Origin: UBA6168 sp039819485
GTDB lineage: Bacteria; Bacteroidota; Bacteroidia; Chitinophagales; Saprospiraceae
Assembly (NCBI GenBank): GCA_039819485.1
Contig: JBCBRY010000018.1
Span: forward strand, 31,254-95,253
Reading direction: 5' to 3'
Length of the DNA: 64,000 bases
How positions within the stretch are numbered: position 1 is the first letter of the stretch; each line of letters starts with the position of its first letter. The notes beneath the pieces are model-generated. The model was not told where the DNA came from. It did not search any database and saw nothing but the letters and a program-made list of their open reading frames with translations. The position numbers were made by a program, and so were the translations under genes. Below, piece by piece: positions 17,438 through 26,142 of this stretch.

Positions 17438-17699
17438 AACGCTCCTTGTTTTTGTCCAAATACTTAAAATATTTTAAAAATGAACTCACAAAAGAAGCAG
17501 CACAAAGCTCCTCCAGGTAATCAAAAAATACCATATTTTAGAATATTACATTGCCGCAAAAACCCTAACTTCGCTCCTTTGTTCTCTCTCCGTTATCCAG
17601 TACATACCTGAAATTAATAATTGATAAAAGAAGGCAATACGCACTCATCAGACCGTTCCTGTACATTCGTATTTCGGCCTTTCCAATGATCATAGTTTT

Positions 17700-20588
17700 A
17701 TGGCAACCGAACCTTTAGTTTTAGAAAAGAAGAAGTCGAAAAAATCCGAACATGAATCTCTCCGGAAACACATCTACATCAAAGGCGCCAGGGCCAACAA
17801 CCTTAAAAATATCGACCTCGAAATCCCTAAGAATCAGCTGGTTGTGGTGACTGGCGTATCTGGCAGTGGTAAATCTTCCATCACCATGGATACACTTTAT
17901 GCGGAGGGGCAGCGGCGGTACGTGGAGAGTTTGAGCAGTTATGCCCGCCAGTTTTTGGGAAGGATGAAGAAGCCGGACGTCGATTACATCAAAGGCATTT
18001 GTCCGGCCATCGCCATTGAGCAGAAAGTCAGTACCAGCAATGCCCGCTCGACAGTGGGCACCCTGACTGAAATCTATGATTATCTGCGGCTGTTGTACGC
18101 GCGGATCGGCCGAACTTTTTCACCCATTTCGGGAAATCAGGTCAAACGGCATTTCGTCAGCGACGTGGTGGATTTTATCCAAAAACAAGAGGAAGGCACC
18201 AAAATCCAATTGTACATTCCGTTGCCGGTAAAATATGAAGATCGAACCTTGAAACAAGAGTTGAACCTATTGCTGCAAAAGGGGTTTACCCGCGTATTTT
18301 GGGAAGGTGAGCTCAACCACATTCAGGATTTGGTAGAAGGAGAGGAGTTCGATTTGTCGCATACGGTCAACGACTATAAAGAGGAAGATGTTCGGGTTTT
18401 GATCGACCGCTTCGTGGTGAAGAAAGAAGATGAAGAAAACCAGAAACGCATCGCCGATTCAGTGCAAACCGCTTTTTATGAAAGTGAAGGTGAATGTTTA
18501 ATAGAAGTGATCAACGGTAAGGAAAACATCACCCGGTTCAATACCCGATTTGAGCTGGACGGAATGGAATTTCTGGATGCAACCCCCCAATTGTTCAATT
18601 TCAACAATCCATACGGAGCTTGTCCAAAGTGTGAAGGATTCAGCCGGGTCATGGGCATTTCAGAACGCAAAGTGATCCCTGACCAGACCAAAAGCGTCTA
18701 CGACGGGGCCATAGCCTGCTGGTCGGGAGAAAAATACGGCTTGTGGCTGGATGACTTTTTGCGGGTGGCGCACCATTTCGATTTTCCGGTGCATACCCCT
18801 TATCAGGATCTGACCAAAAAACAGCAGCGCTTGCTCTGGCAGGGAAACAATCACTTTTATGGCATCAACGATTTTTTCTCGGAGCTGGAAGAGAAATTGT
18901 ACAAAATTCAGAACCGGGTCATGCTGGCCCGCTACCGGGGCCGAACCGTTTGCCCCACTTGCAACGGAGGACGTCTACGCCCGGAAGCGACTTATGTGCA
19001 AATTTGTGGGAAAGACATTACGGAGCTTATTGATCTGCCGATCAATGAATTATTGGATTTTTTCAAAAAATTGGAAAACCCAAGTTCGAAGTTGCCCAAT
19101 CCATTGACAGAAAATGAAAAAATCATCGCCAAACGCTTGTTGCTGGAATCTTCCAACCGCCTGCAATTTATGTGCGATGTCGGACTTAAATATTTGACGC
19201 TCAATCGCTTGTCATCAACGCTTTCCGGGGGGGAAACGCAACGCATTAACCTTACCCGCACCCTCGGCTCCAACCTGACCGCTTCCATGTACATCCTCGA
19301 CGAACCGAGCGTGGGACTGCACCCAAGAGACACCAGTCAATTAGTCGAAGTATTGAAAAGCCTGCGTGATCTGGGCAATACCGTGGTCGTTGTAGAGCAT
19401 GAGGAAGACGTAATCGCCAACGCCGATTATTTGATCGATATCGGACCGGCAGCAGGTATCCACGGAGGCGAGGTAGTTTTTGCGGGGCCATATGAAGAAA
19501 TTTATGAGGAAGCGACCGAAAGCCTGACCACCAAATACATGAGTGGGCGAATGGAAATCGAAGTGCCGAAAATTCGCCGCAAGGCCGTAAAATGGATCGA
19601 ACTAATTGGCGCCCGCCAGCACAATTTAAAAAACATTGATGTAAAAATTCCGCTCAACTGTCTGACCGTTGTCAGTGGTGTCAGCGGCAGCGGAAAGACG
19701 ACTTTGGTCAAAGATATTTTGTTCCCCGTCCTGAAAGCCCAGTTGGGAGAACCGACCGCGAAAAGCCCCGGCCAGCACAAAGAAATGGCCGGCGACCTGA
19801 CCACTATCACCCAAATTGAAATGGTGAACCAAAGTCCCATCGGCCGCTCCAGCCGCTCCAATCCGGTGACTTATGTAAAAGCCTACGACAGCATCCGCAC
19901 GTTGATGGCCAATCAACAACTCAGCCGAATTCGGGGCTACAAGCCAGGCTATTTTTCTTTCAACGTCGACGGCGGCCGCTGCGAAACTTGTCAGGGGGAA
20001 GGAGAGCAAGTGATCGAAATGCAGTTCCTTGCCGACGTCCGACTTGAATGTGAAGATTGCAAGGGCAAGCGCTTCAAACCCGAAATGCTCGACGTTCGCT
20101 ATCAGGGAAAAGACATTTATGAAATCCTCAATTTAAGCGTAGAAGAGGCTCTCGACTTTTTTAAGGACCACAAAGACATTATAAAAAAAATAAAACCACT
20201 CTTCGACGTGGGCCTCGGTTATGTGAAGCTGGGACAAAGCAGCAGCACCCTCTCCGGCGGTGAGGCGCAGCGGGTCAAACTGGCCAGTTTTATCAACAAA
20301 GATCGCCGGGGCGAACACATCCTTTTCATCTTCGACGAACCGACCACCGGCCTGCATTTTCACGATATCCGAAAACTACTGGATGCACTGAATGCGCTGG
20401 TGGAAAAAGGCCATTCTGTTTTGGTAGTGGAGCATAATCTGGAAGTCATCAAATCGGCAGACTGGATCGTTGACCTAGGACCGGATGGAGGGAAGGACGG
20501 CGGCCATTTGGTGGCACAGGGGACGCCGGAAGAGGTAGCGAAAGTGAAAAAGAGTTGGACGGGACGTTTTTTAAAAGAGAAACTTTGA
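17700..20588 (+). CDS. uvrA: Excinuclease ABC subunit A
   Basis: The 962-residue protein is full-length UvrA. The first Walker A is VVVTGVSGSGKSS near residue 52. GRRYVESLSSYARQFLGRM and KGICPAIAIEQKV follow. CPKC...CPTC is the first zinc-binding insertion, and LSGGETQRINLTRTLGSNL with LDEPSVGLHPRD is the first ABC signature and Walker B. The second half repeats the plan with VSGVSGSGKTTLVKD, the CETCQGEG...CEDCKGKRF zinc module, LSGGEAQRVKLASF and IFDEPTTGLHFHD. It recognises bulky DNA lesions as a dimer and loads UvrB in nucleotide excision repair. It is followed by a hairpin at 20745. Confidence 0.99.
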   Translation: MATEPLVLEKKKSKKSEHESLRKHIYIKGARANNLKNIDLEIPKNQLVVVTGVSGSGKSSITMDTLYAEGQRRYVESLSSYARQFLGRMKKPDVDYIKGICPAIAIEQKVSTSNARSTVGTLTEIYDYLRLLYARIGRTFSPISGNQVKRHFVSDVVDFIQKQEEGTKIQLYIPLPVKYEDRTLKQELNLLLQKGFTRVFWEGELNHIQDLVEGEEFDLSHTVNDYKEEDVRVLIDRFVVKKEDEENQKRIADSVQTAFYESEGECLIEVINGKENITRFNTRFELDGMEFLDATPQLFNFNNPYGACPKCEGFSRVMGISERKVIPDQTKSVYDGAIACWSGEKYGLWLDDFLRVAHHFDFPVHTPYQDLTKKQQRLLWQGNNHFYGINDFFSELEEKLYKIQNRVMLARYRGRTVCPTCNGGRLRPEATYVQICGKDITELIDLPINELLDFFKKLENPSSKLPNPLTENEKIIAKRLLLESSNRLQFMCDVGLKYLTLNRLSSTLSGGETQRINLTRTLGSNLTASMYILDEPSVGLHPRDTSQLVEVLKSLRDLGNTVVVVEHEEDVIANADYLIDIGPAAGIHGGEVVFAGPYEEIYEEATESLTTKYMSGRMEIEVPKIRRKAVKWIELIGARQHNLKNIDVKIPLNCLTVVSGVSGSGKTTLVKDILFPVLKAQLGEPTAKSPGQHKEMAGDLTTITQIEMVNQSPIGRSSRSNPVTYVKAYDSIRTLMANQQLSRIRGYKPGYFSFNVDGGRCETCQGEGEQVIEMQFLADVRLECEDCKGKRFKPEMLDVRYQGKDIYEILNLSVEEALDFFKDHKDIIKKIKPLFDVGLGYVKLGQSSSTLSGGEAQRVKLASFINKDRRGEHILFIFDEPTTGLHFHDIRKLLDALNALVEKGHSVLVVEHNLEVIKSADWIVDLGPDGGKDGGHLVAQGTPEEVAKVKKSWTGRFLKEKL

Positions 20589-20901
20589 TTTAAGAATTCG
20601 TTCTTGGTTGGGTTTCCCGCAGCGGTTCGCAAAGTTTTGCCGCAAGGTTTCGCTGAGTTTTTTTATTCAACCCTGTTTGACGCTGTGCTTAAAATTCATG
20701 AAACACCTCGTCTTAAAAGAATAATCAATTTTCAAGATATTTAGAGCTGTCATTTTTTCAAAAAATGACAGCTATCGCACCGTTATCCATGTGCCGAAGA
20801 GTGCTTCAGCGGTACAAATATCTTTCTCTCCAAAAGCAACCCTCCCACTCATTCCCCGTTTACCCACCTTGCCGAGAGGCTCAAACGAATAATCCATTTT
20901 C
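20589..20901. other. Gene-free stretch after uvrA
   Basis: It holds a CGCAAAG-type repeat (about 20611-20670) and a terminator at 20745-20773. The rest, about 130 bases, is upstream sequence of the membrane-protein gene at 20902, with no clear promoter match. Confidence 0.5.
20745..20773. terminator. Hairpin terminator, 13-bp stem
   Basis: AGCTGTCATTTTT pairs with AAAAATGACAGCT around a three-base loop. It lies 157 bases past the uvrA stop. The TGTCATTTTT core is the same as in the hairpin at 6197-6233. Confidence 0.7.
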
Positions 20902-21759
20902 ATGAAATACGAGGCAATCAATGAATGGTCGAGGAAACTGCTGCCCGTGGTGGCGGGGGGATTTTTTTTATTGTTGATTGTGTATTGTTGGTTGTTGGGG
21001 GTGCGTTACTTGCCGGCGGTTGCAGCCAGTTTTTTCCCCAACCTACCTGAACAAGGGGTGCAGACATACGGTGAGGCCGGACAGCTGTTTGGGGCAATGA
21101 GTGTCATTTTTTCTGCGGTGGCCATGGTGTTGGTGGTGCTTCTTTTTTGGCGGATGCGGATCGACCGGCGGTTGCAGCAGCGGGAATTGAGGCATATCAA
21201 ATCGGATTATGAAGTCAACCGGTTGAATAATTTGATTATTTCACAGGTCAACCGCATTGAATACCTGATCGAAACATTGACGTTCTATGATTTAGAAGGA
21301 AATGACTACCTCGGCCAGTACGGCATTGATTTTTTAAATACTTTTTTACAGATAAAAAATATTGAAAAATTCAAAAGCGGCGAATTGGCCGGGAAGGACG
21401 AAGAACGGTTGATCGTTGAAAATTACAAAAGCATCAAGCGGCTGTTGCTGACCATCGCGCAGAGCAACCAGACCATTGAAGACCAGATTTATATTTCCAA
21501 TGTCGGCAGGGTGGAGCAGGAGCGGTTATACGCCATTTATTTGCGCAACCTGGGTGCGGCGAATTTGATTTTGCTGCGCAAATTGGAATCATTTACTGAT
21601 ATCATCATCAACAGCGAGAATACCTATGAGCACAAAGAGATGAACTTTGACAACCCGGTTTTTATCCTCTCGGAACTGAGTGCCGGTTTTTTTCACAACA
21701 TTGCAGCGAATTGTGAAAGCCGGTTGGTGGGGAGTATTTTACCGGAACCGATCGGGTAG
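20902..21759 (+). CDS. Two-helix membrane protein with a cytoplasmic helical domain, putative AbiC-like
   Basis: The protein has 285 residues. Helix 1 is at about 14-33 (LLPVVAGGFFLLLIVYCWLL) and helix 2 at about 66-84 (MSVIFSAVAMVLVVLLFWRM). Between them is EQGVQTYGEAGQLFGAMSVIFS. After helix 2 comes a basic, charged helical region (RIDRRLQQRELRHIKSDYEV) and a mostly alpha-helical tail. The G...G.lFGa...iFS..a pattern before the second helix, followed by a Q-R-E-L-R helix, resembles the putative phage abortive infection (PF16872) group. That match is my inference; no defence function is shown, and neighbours are ordinary. It is followed by a CGCAAAG repeat and a terminator. Confidence 0.6.
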   Translation: MKYEAINEWSRKLLPVVAGGFFLLLIVYCWLLGVRYLPAVAASFFPNLPEQGVQTYGEAGQLFGAMSVIFSAVAMVLVVLLFWRMRIDRRLQQRELRHIKSDYEVNRLNNLIISQVNRIEYLIETLTFYDLEGNDYLGQYGIDFLNTFLQIKNIEKFKSGELAGKDEERLIVENYKSIKRLLLTIAQSNQTIEDQIYISNVGRVEQERLYAIYLRNLGAANLILLRKLESFTDIIINSENTYEHKEMNFDNPVFILSELSAGFFHNIAANCESRLVGSILPEPIG

Positions 21760-21840
21760 TTTTGAGTTTCATAAAATTGATGAAACCAGGCTTGGTTTTC
21801 CGCAGGGATCCGCAAGGTTTTTCGCAGCAAAAGCAAGAGC

Positions 21841-21873
21841 TAAATCTGTCAGGTTTTAAACCTGACAGATTTA
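21841..21873. terminator. Bidirectional hairpin terminator
   Basis: A perfect 16-bp stem (TAAATCTGTCAGGTTT with its complement) has a one-base loop. It lies between two convergent genes, 82 bases after one stop and 22 bases from the other. Confidence 0.75.
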
Positions 21874-21895
21874 TTGCCTTTCATTTTTCCAGTCA

Positions 21896-22852
21896 TCAAG
21901 CCTTTTCCTGCGTAAATTTCTCCCAGCCCCTCAACCAGGTACGATCACAGACGATGGTACCGTCCGGCTGCGCTGAAACGTATTTGCCGTGCGCACCCTT
22001 CAAGCCGATCTTTCCGTCGCTCGTTTGTTCTATGGTAAATTTTTCCCATCCCCGAAGCCAGCTTCGGTTGCATTGGAGGGTGCCATCCGGTTGTGCGGAC
22101 AGGTATTTTCTGTGATGGGACTTCAGGCCAAATTTACCATCAGCCGTTTCTTCAACTGTGAATTTTTCCCAACCCCGCAACCAGTCGCGGTTGCACTCAA
22201 TGGTGCCGTCTGGCTGTGCGGACATGTATTTTCCATGATGCGATTTAAAGCCAAATACGCCGGTATGGTCCGCTTCATCATGCATTTTAGGTTTATTGTC
22301 TGGATGGAAAAACTGGAAGATATCGCCGTGAATGTGTTCGTGTTTTCGAGCGAAATATGAAATTCTCACATCTCCGATTTCTCCTTTAAAATACCGGCCG
22401 TGATTAAAGCCCCGACCGATGCAAACATCATCGCTGGGCAGGATAAAATCAAATTCCTTGTCGTTGGTCGATCCAACTTTTTTGCCGTCGATGATCAATT
22501 TTGACTCGCCGGACTTGATGATGGCCGCAGCGTGTCGCCAAATTTTGCTATCGACTGGAGGAATGACCGGCAAACTGACGACACCTGTGTTGGTGTAACA
22601 GGAAATGGTACCAGCATCATGCATTTGAAAATGGATAAAGCTCAGGTCGTTACTGGAAAGGATTGCCTGAAAATCCCCTGTGGAACCATTGCTTTTGAAC
22701 CATGCTTCGATACATAGTTCGTTACATCCGCCCCAATGACTGGGCAGTTGAATGTACTCGTCTTTACCGTTGAAGGAATATCCTACCGCAGATTGGCTGT
22801 GGTCGCCGTGTTGGGAGTGAATCGAGTGAATTTCGATGGGCCTCGTTGCCAT
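21896..22852 (-). CDS. LamG-like lectin domain fused to a fascin-like beta-trefoil
   Basis: The 318-residue protein lacks a signal peptide. Residues ~20-180 look like a LamG/concanavalin-type jelly roll: YSFNGKDEYIQLPSHWGG, CIEAWFKSNGSTGDFQAILSS, WRHAAAIIKSGESKLIIDGKKVGS, FKGEIGDVRISYFARK. Residues ~195-318 are three nearly identical 41-residue repeats. Each has the form G-(L/F)-K-S-H-H-G-K-Y-(L/M/V)-SAQPDGT-(I/L)-xC-x-R-x-WLRGWEKFT. This is the fascin/actin-crosslinking beta-trefoil pattern, and three repeats complete exactly one trefoil. The repeats are ~80% identical, which suggests recent duplication or strong selection. Bacterial proteins of this type are thought to bind carbohydrate; actin is not expected here. 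The protein is probably cytosolic or exported by an unseen route. Confidence 0.85.
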   Translation of the reverse strand: MATRPIEIHSIHSQHGDHSQSAVGYSFNGKDEYIQLPSHWGGCNELCIEAWFKSNGSTGDFQAILSSNDLSFIHFQMHDAGTISCYTNTGVVSLPVIPPVDSKIWRHAAAIIKSGESKLIIDGKKVGSTNDKEFDFILPSDDVCIGRGFNHGRYFKGEIGDVRISYFARKHEHIHGDIFQFFHPDNKPKMHDEADHTGVFGFKSHHGKYMSAQPDGTIECNRDWLRGWEKFTVEETADGKFGLKSHHRKYLSAQPDGTLQCNRSWLRGWEKFTIEQTSDGKIGLKGAHGKYVSAQPDGTIVCDRTWLRGWEKFTQEKA

Positions 22853-23199
22853 GATAAAATTGTTTTTAATGGTTTGATATTGATTTGAACAACCCGGCTT
22901 GAGTTTATTCGCCTCAATATTTTGGAATATAAAATGAGTGCTTCAGCGTTTTATATGACAGATAAAGCACGCGGATCAATCCAAGCTACTTGTCAGCTTG
23001 ATTCGGAATTAAAGAAATTGAAAAATAGAGGAAAAGCTCAGTTAACGATTTTCAAGACAAAGCCGTTTTCCCGATTTCTTATTTCCCGATTTCGAATAAT
23101 GACTGATGATAAAATTGAATGCGGATGAATTATTGAAGCAGGTAAAATAGGGGCGCAATGTACAATTTTAATCAAGGAGTTTTTAGACAACTTCCAAAA
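22853..23199. other. Gene-free stretch between two minus-strand genes
   Basis: It contains the upstream region of the LamG-trefoil gene. I find no convincing gene or long repeat, only short low-complexity words such as CCCGATTTCTTATTTCCCGA. Confidence 0.5.
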
Positions 23200-23239
23200 A
23201 AAATGAATGGCTGCCTTCCGGAAGGCAGCCATTCATTTT
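23200..23239 (-). terminator. Perfect 20-bp palindromic terminator
   Basis: A 20-base arm containing GAATGGCTGCCTTCC is followed at once by its exact complement. On the minus strand it is followed by a T-run (23193-23202). It lies 27 bases after the stop of the OmpA lipoprotein gene. Confidence 0.85.
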
Positions 23240-23266
23240 CTTGTTCTTATTGGTCGGCAGGGCAGG

Positions 23267-24055
23267 TCAACCCGTAACATCAGGGTTTTCCAGCAGCTTA
23301 AAGAATTGATCCAATTTGGGGGTGATCACAATTTCGGTACGTCGGTTTTTACTCCGTCCTGTTTCCGACTCATTGTCAGCACGGGGATCATATTCGGAGC
23401 GTCCGGAAGCGGTCATGCGCAAGGGGTCGACGTAATGCTGTGTTTCTAAATAACGAACCACAGAAGTTGCTCTCTTTACGCTCAGGTCCCAGTTGTCGGA
23501 CACACAGGAATTGGCAATTGGCACATCGTCGGTGTGGCCCTCAACGATCACATCAAGGTCGTTGTGGTCATTGATGACCGTGGCTATTTTTTCCAGGACA
23601 TCTTTTGCGCGGCTGTTGATATTGGAACTGCCGGATTCAAAAAGAAGCTTGTCCGAAATAGAGACGTGCACCAGCCCGCCCCGTACTTCAACATTTACGT
23701 CATCGTCGTTGATATCCATCAGAGAACGTTTCAGGTTCATGACCAGGGCCAGGTTGAGGGAGTCTTTGGTTTGGATTTTATTCGTCAGGTTTTGAATAAA
23801 ACCATATTGCTGAGATAAAGATTTCAGGGATTCGTTGATGCTTTCCGCACCTGTTTTACTGATGATGGAAAGGTCGGCCATCCGGTCGAGCAGGCTGCCA
23901 TTGGTGGTTTCGAGGTTGTTGATCTGCTCTTCCAGCAGTTTGATTTCCTGGTTTTTCAAGGCTACTTGATTTTCCAGTGTTTTTATTTTTTCCTTGTTAC
24001 AGGAAGTCATTAACAACAAAACCAACAAGGAACTCAAAATCGGTAGTCTTTTCAT
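23267..24055 (-). CDS. OmpA-family peptidoglycan-binding lipoprotein
   Basis: The 262-residue protein begins MKRLPILSSLLVLLLMTSC, a lipoprotein signal with Cys19 as lipid attachment. Residues ~20-60 (NKEKIKTLENQVALKNQEIKLLEEQINNLE) form a coiled coil. The C-terminal half is the OmpA-like domain: ISDKLLFESGSSNINSRAKDVL, VIVEGHTDDVPI, NWDLSVKRATSVVRYL, GRSEYDPRADNESETGRSKNRRTEIV. The conserved Asp and Arg that hold diaminopimelate (TDD and RSKNRRTEI) are present. It should tie the outer membrane to peptidoglycan. A promoter is proposed at 24076-24105. It ends with a strong terminator. Confidence 0.93.
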   Translation of the reverse strand: MKRLPILSSLLVLLLMTSCNKEKIKTLENQVALKNQEIKLLEEQINNLETTNGSLLDRMADLSIISKTGAESINESLKSLSQQYGFIQNLTNKIQTKDSLNLALVMNLKRSLMDINDDDVNVEVRGGLVHVSISDKLLFESGSSNINSRAKDVLEKIATVINDHNDLDVIVEGHTDDVPIANSCVSDNWDLSVKRATSVVRYLETQHYVDPLRMTASGRSEYDPRADNESETGRSKNRRTEIVITPKLDQFFKLLENPDVTG

Positions 24056-24075
24056 GATTGTGTTTTAACAGATTT

Positions 24076-24105
24076 GAAAAATAGTGTTTGATTAGAGGTC
24101 TTCAA
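24076..24105 (-). promoter_or_regulatory. Candidate Bacteroidota-type promoter of the OmpA lipoprotein gene
   Basis: Reading the minus strand, TTG (24103-24105) is followed after 19 bases by TATTTTTC (24076-24083), one mismatch from TAnnTTTG. The predicted transcript start is about 14 bases before the ATG. Confidence 0.4.
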
Positions 24106-24126
24106 TAACAAAAAATCTTAATGTGT

Positions 24127-24202
24127 TTCCTCTCTCAGTTCCCTCCAAATGTGGAGAGATGCAAGTGCTTGTCTCCCCTTTTGGAAGGGGCCGGGGGAGG
24201 AA
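24127..24202. repeat. C-rich/G-rich inverted repeat, family 2, copy 2
   Basis: TCTCCCCTTTTGGAAGGGG and CCGGGGGAGGAA on the right pair imperfectly with CCTCTCTCAGTTCCCTCC on the left. The words match the copy at 8131-8204. Here it lies between divergent genes, upstream of both the OmpA lipoprotein and the type B T9SS gene, and not at a transcript end. Confidence 0.65.
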
Positions 24203-24420
24203 ATTAGGATTTAACGAATTATGATTATTCATTATGAATGCCTCCGTAAAGTAGTGCTTTTTTACATTCCTCAAAATTTAGACTAAAAATGCATCGACGT
24301 TTTTCTTTATAGGTTTTAAACGTCAAGAAGGTTCATTTTCATATTTAGCCCAAATTCGTTCCGATTATAATTTTTGTATGAAAATCTTAACTTTATTCAT
24401 TCAAACTACCACTGCCCGTT

Positions 24421-26019
24421 ATGAAAATAATGCGCCGCTTATTCTTTCTCATAGTCGCTTGTTTTTTTTCGATTTCTTTTGAAAACAGTTCCCCTCTTGT
24501 CGATGAAGAAATCTGCGATAACGCCCTTGACGATGACATGGACGGCCTCATTGACCTGAATGACCCTGACTGTGACTGCCCGGAGTTTGAAGCACTTTCA
24601 CTGATACCGAACCCCTCTTTCGAAGACACGCTCTGTTGCCCACAGAGCGCCGCAGAGTTGAATTGTGCCGCTGCTTGGATACAGGCATCCGAACCGACAA
24701 CCGATTTTGTCCACTCCTGTGGCTGGTATGGCTGGGCACCTCCTCCAGCACCATTTCCCGATGGCGAGGGCTGTATCGGTTTCAGGAATGGCCGGCCCAA
24801 TGCAACCAGCGGCCAACCGGAGTGGAAAGAATATTGTGGTGCCTGTTTGTCCGGCCCATTGGAGGTTGGCCGGGCCTACAGGCTTGAATTTTACATTGGC
24901 TTTTCCTGGGCGGACAGGTCTCCTCCAACCGACATCGCCGTTTATGGTGCTGCGGACTGTGCCAGCTTGCCTTTTGGGAGCGGTAACATTTTGTTTGGCT
25001 GCCCAACCAATGGGCCCGACTGGGTCGAACTGGACCAACTTTCCGTAAGTGGTGAAATGGAATGGCAGAAAAAGGAAGTCGATCTGATACCTGATTTCAA
25101 CATCTCTGCCATCGCGATCGGACCTACGTGCGAACATGCTGCCAATGTGGACAATTATTATTTTTTGGACAAATTGGTACTCGCCCCGGCAGAGCTGTTT
25201 GATTTTAAAGTCCAAACGACCAGCCATCCATGCAACGAAGAATTGCAAATGGAAATCCCATTTTCCGATACCCTACAGTATCAATGGTACAAAGATGGCA
25301 TTGCGCTGATCGGTGAAACCGGGCATGTATTGCAAAATCCCGCCGGGGAAGGTATTTATCAGGTAAAAGTGGAAGGGGCTAACAGTTGTTTCATTACGGA
25401 CGTTTTCAATTTTGTAATTCCCGTTTTTGCATCAGATACTATTGAAACCACTCTTTGTTTTGGCGAACAGTTTATATTTAATCAGGAATTAATTACCGAA
25501 TCTGGTTTTTATGTTGATACTCTGAAAACAGTCGATGGCTGTGATAGCCTGGTGTTTCTTGATTTAAATATTTTGGACGAAAATTCAGATACAGTCCGCG
25601 CCGTTATTTTTGAAGGAGAATCTTTCACAGTCGCGGACAGACCGTTTACGGAAGTGGGTGAATACCTGAATGTTCTGGATGCTTACACCGGGTGCGATAG
25701 TCTTGTACATCTTTTTTTGGACGTTTATAAAATATTTATACCCAGCGCATTTTCACCCAACAATGATGGAATCAACGATTTATTTACCATCTATTCCAAC
25801 ATTGAAACGGAAACTTTAAAATCGGTCGAGATATTTGATCGTTGGGGAGGGCTTGTTTTCCGTGAACAAAATATTTTTCCAAATAATTTTTCTTTTAGTT
25901 GGGACGGAAAAATAAAAAGGGAAACGGCAGGTGTAGGCACTTATGTTTATAAAGTAGTGGTAGCCCTGCAAGATGGAAAAGAAAAGAAATTTTTTGGAAC
26001 CCTCGTTTTATTGCGATGA
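24421..26019 (+). CDS. T9SS type B (gliding-motility-associated C-terminal) secreted protein
   Basis: This 532-residue protein has a hydrophobic signal (MKIMRRLFFLIVACFFSISF). Next comes an acidic MopE or thrombospondin-3-like segment (EEICDNALDDDMDGLIDLND), and then a ~180-residue jelly-roll-like region starting LIPNPSFEDTLCCPQ. An Ig-like piece follows (LQYQWYKDGIALIGETGH), and then two units ending in GCDSL (TVDGCDSLVFLDL, YTGCDSLVHLFLD) that match the 54-residue repeat of the giant protein at 27967. The last ~90 residues (FIPSAFSPNNDGINDLFTIY ... IFDRWGGLVF ... GTYVYKVV ... GTLVLLR) are the CHU_C type B sorting domain. It is exported by T9SS and remains at or leaves the cell surface. The cargo role is unknown. 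Confidence 0.92.
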   Translation: MKIMRRLFFLIVACFFSISFENSSPLVDEEICDNALDDDMDGLIDLNDPDCDCPEFEALSLIPNPSFEDTLCCPQSAAELNCAAAWIQASEPTTDFVHSCGWYGWAPPPAPFPDGEGCIGFRNGRPNATSGQPEWKEYCGACLSGPLEVGRAYRLEFYIGFSWADRSPPTDIAVYGAADCASLPFGSGNILFGCPTNGPDWVELDQLSVSGEMEWQKKEVDLIPDFNISAIAIGPTCEHAANVDNYYFLDKLVLAPAELFDFKVQTTSHPCNEELQMEIPFSDTLQYQWYKDGIALIGETGHVLQNPAGEGIYQVKVEGANSCFITDVFNFVIPVFASDTIETTLCFGEQFIFNQELITESGFYVDTLKTVDGCDSLVFLDLNILDENSDTVRAVIFEGESFTVADRPFTEVGEYLNVLDAYTGCDSLVHLFLDVYKIFIPSAFSPNNDGINDLFTIYSNIETETLKSVEIFDRWGGLVFREQNIFPNNFSFSWDGKIKRETAGVGTYVYKVVVALQDGKEKKFFGTLVLLR

Positions 26020-26142
26020 ATTGTTCAAGGGGTTGTTAAAAAACAGGACAACGATTATTTCCCCAACCAATGACCGATAAAATATTTCGACCTCCAATTT
26101 TAAACATCTTCACAATTGTTTTCTTGAACTAATAAAAATAAC

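Larger units (their letters stand above)
17134..17699. other. Gene-free divergent region with two repeat types
   Basis: This region separates the hypothetical gene and uvrA, which are transcribed away from each other. It holds a degenerate CGCAAAG/CGCAGAG-type repeat at about 17182-17265 and a 97-bp palindromic-ended repeat at 17341-17437. The remaining ~260 bases before uvrA must hold its promoter; I do not see a clear TTG and TAnnTTTG pair. Confidence 0.6.

Noticed and set aside
24598..25248. A 216-residue protein antisense to the type B T9SS gene
   Set aside because: It lies wholly inside the well-supported gene at 24421-26019 on the other strand, and its sequence is rich in Arg, Gly and Trp as expected for a shadow frame.
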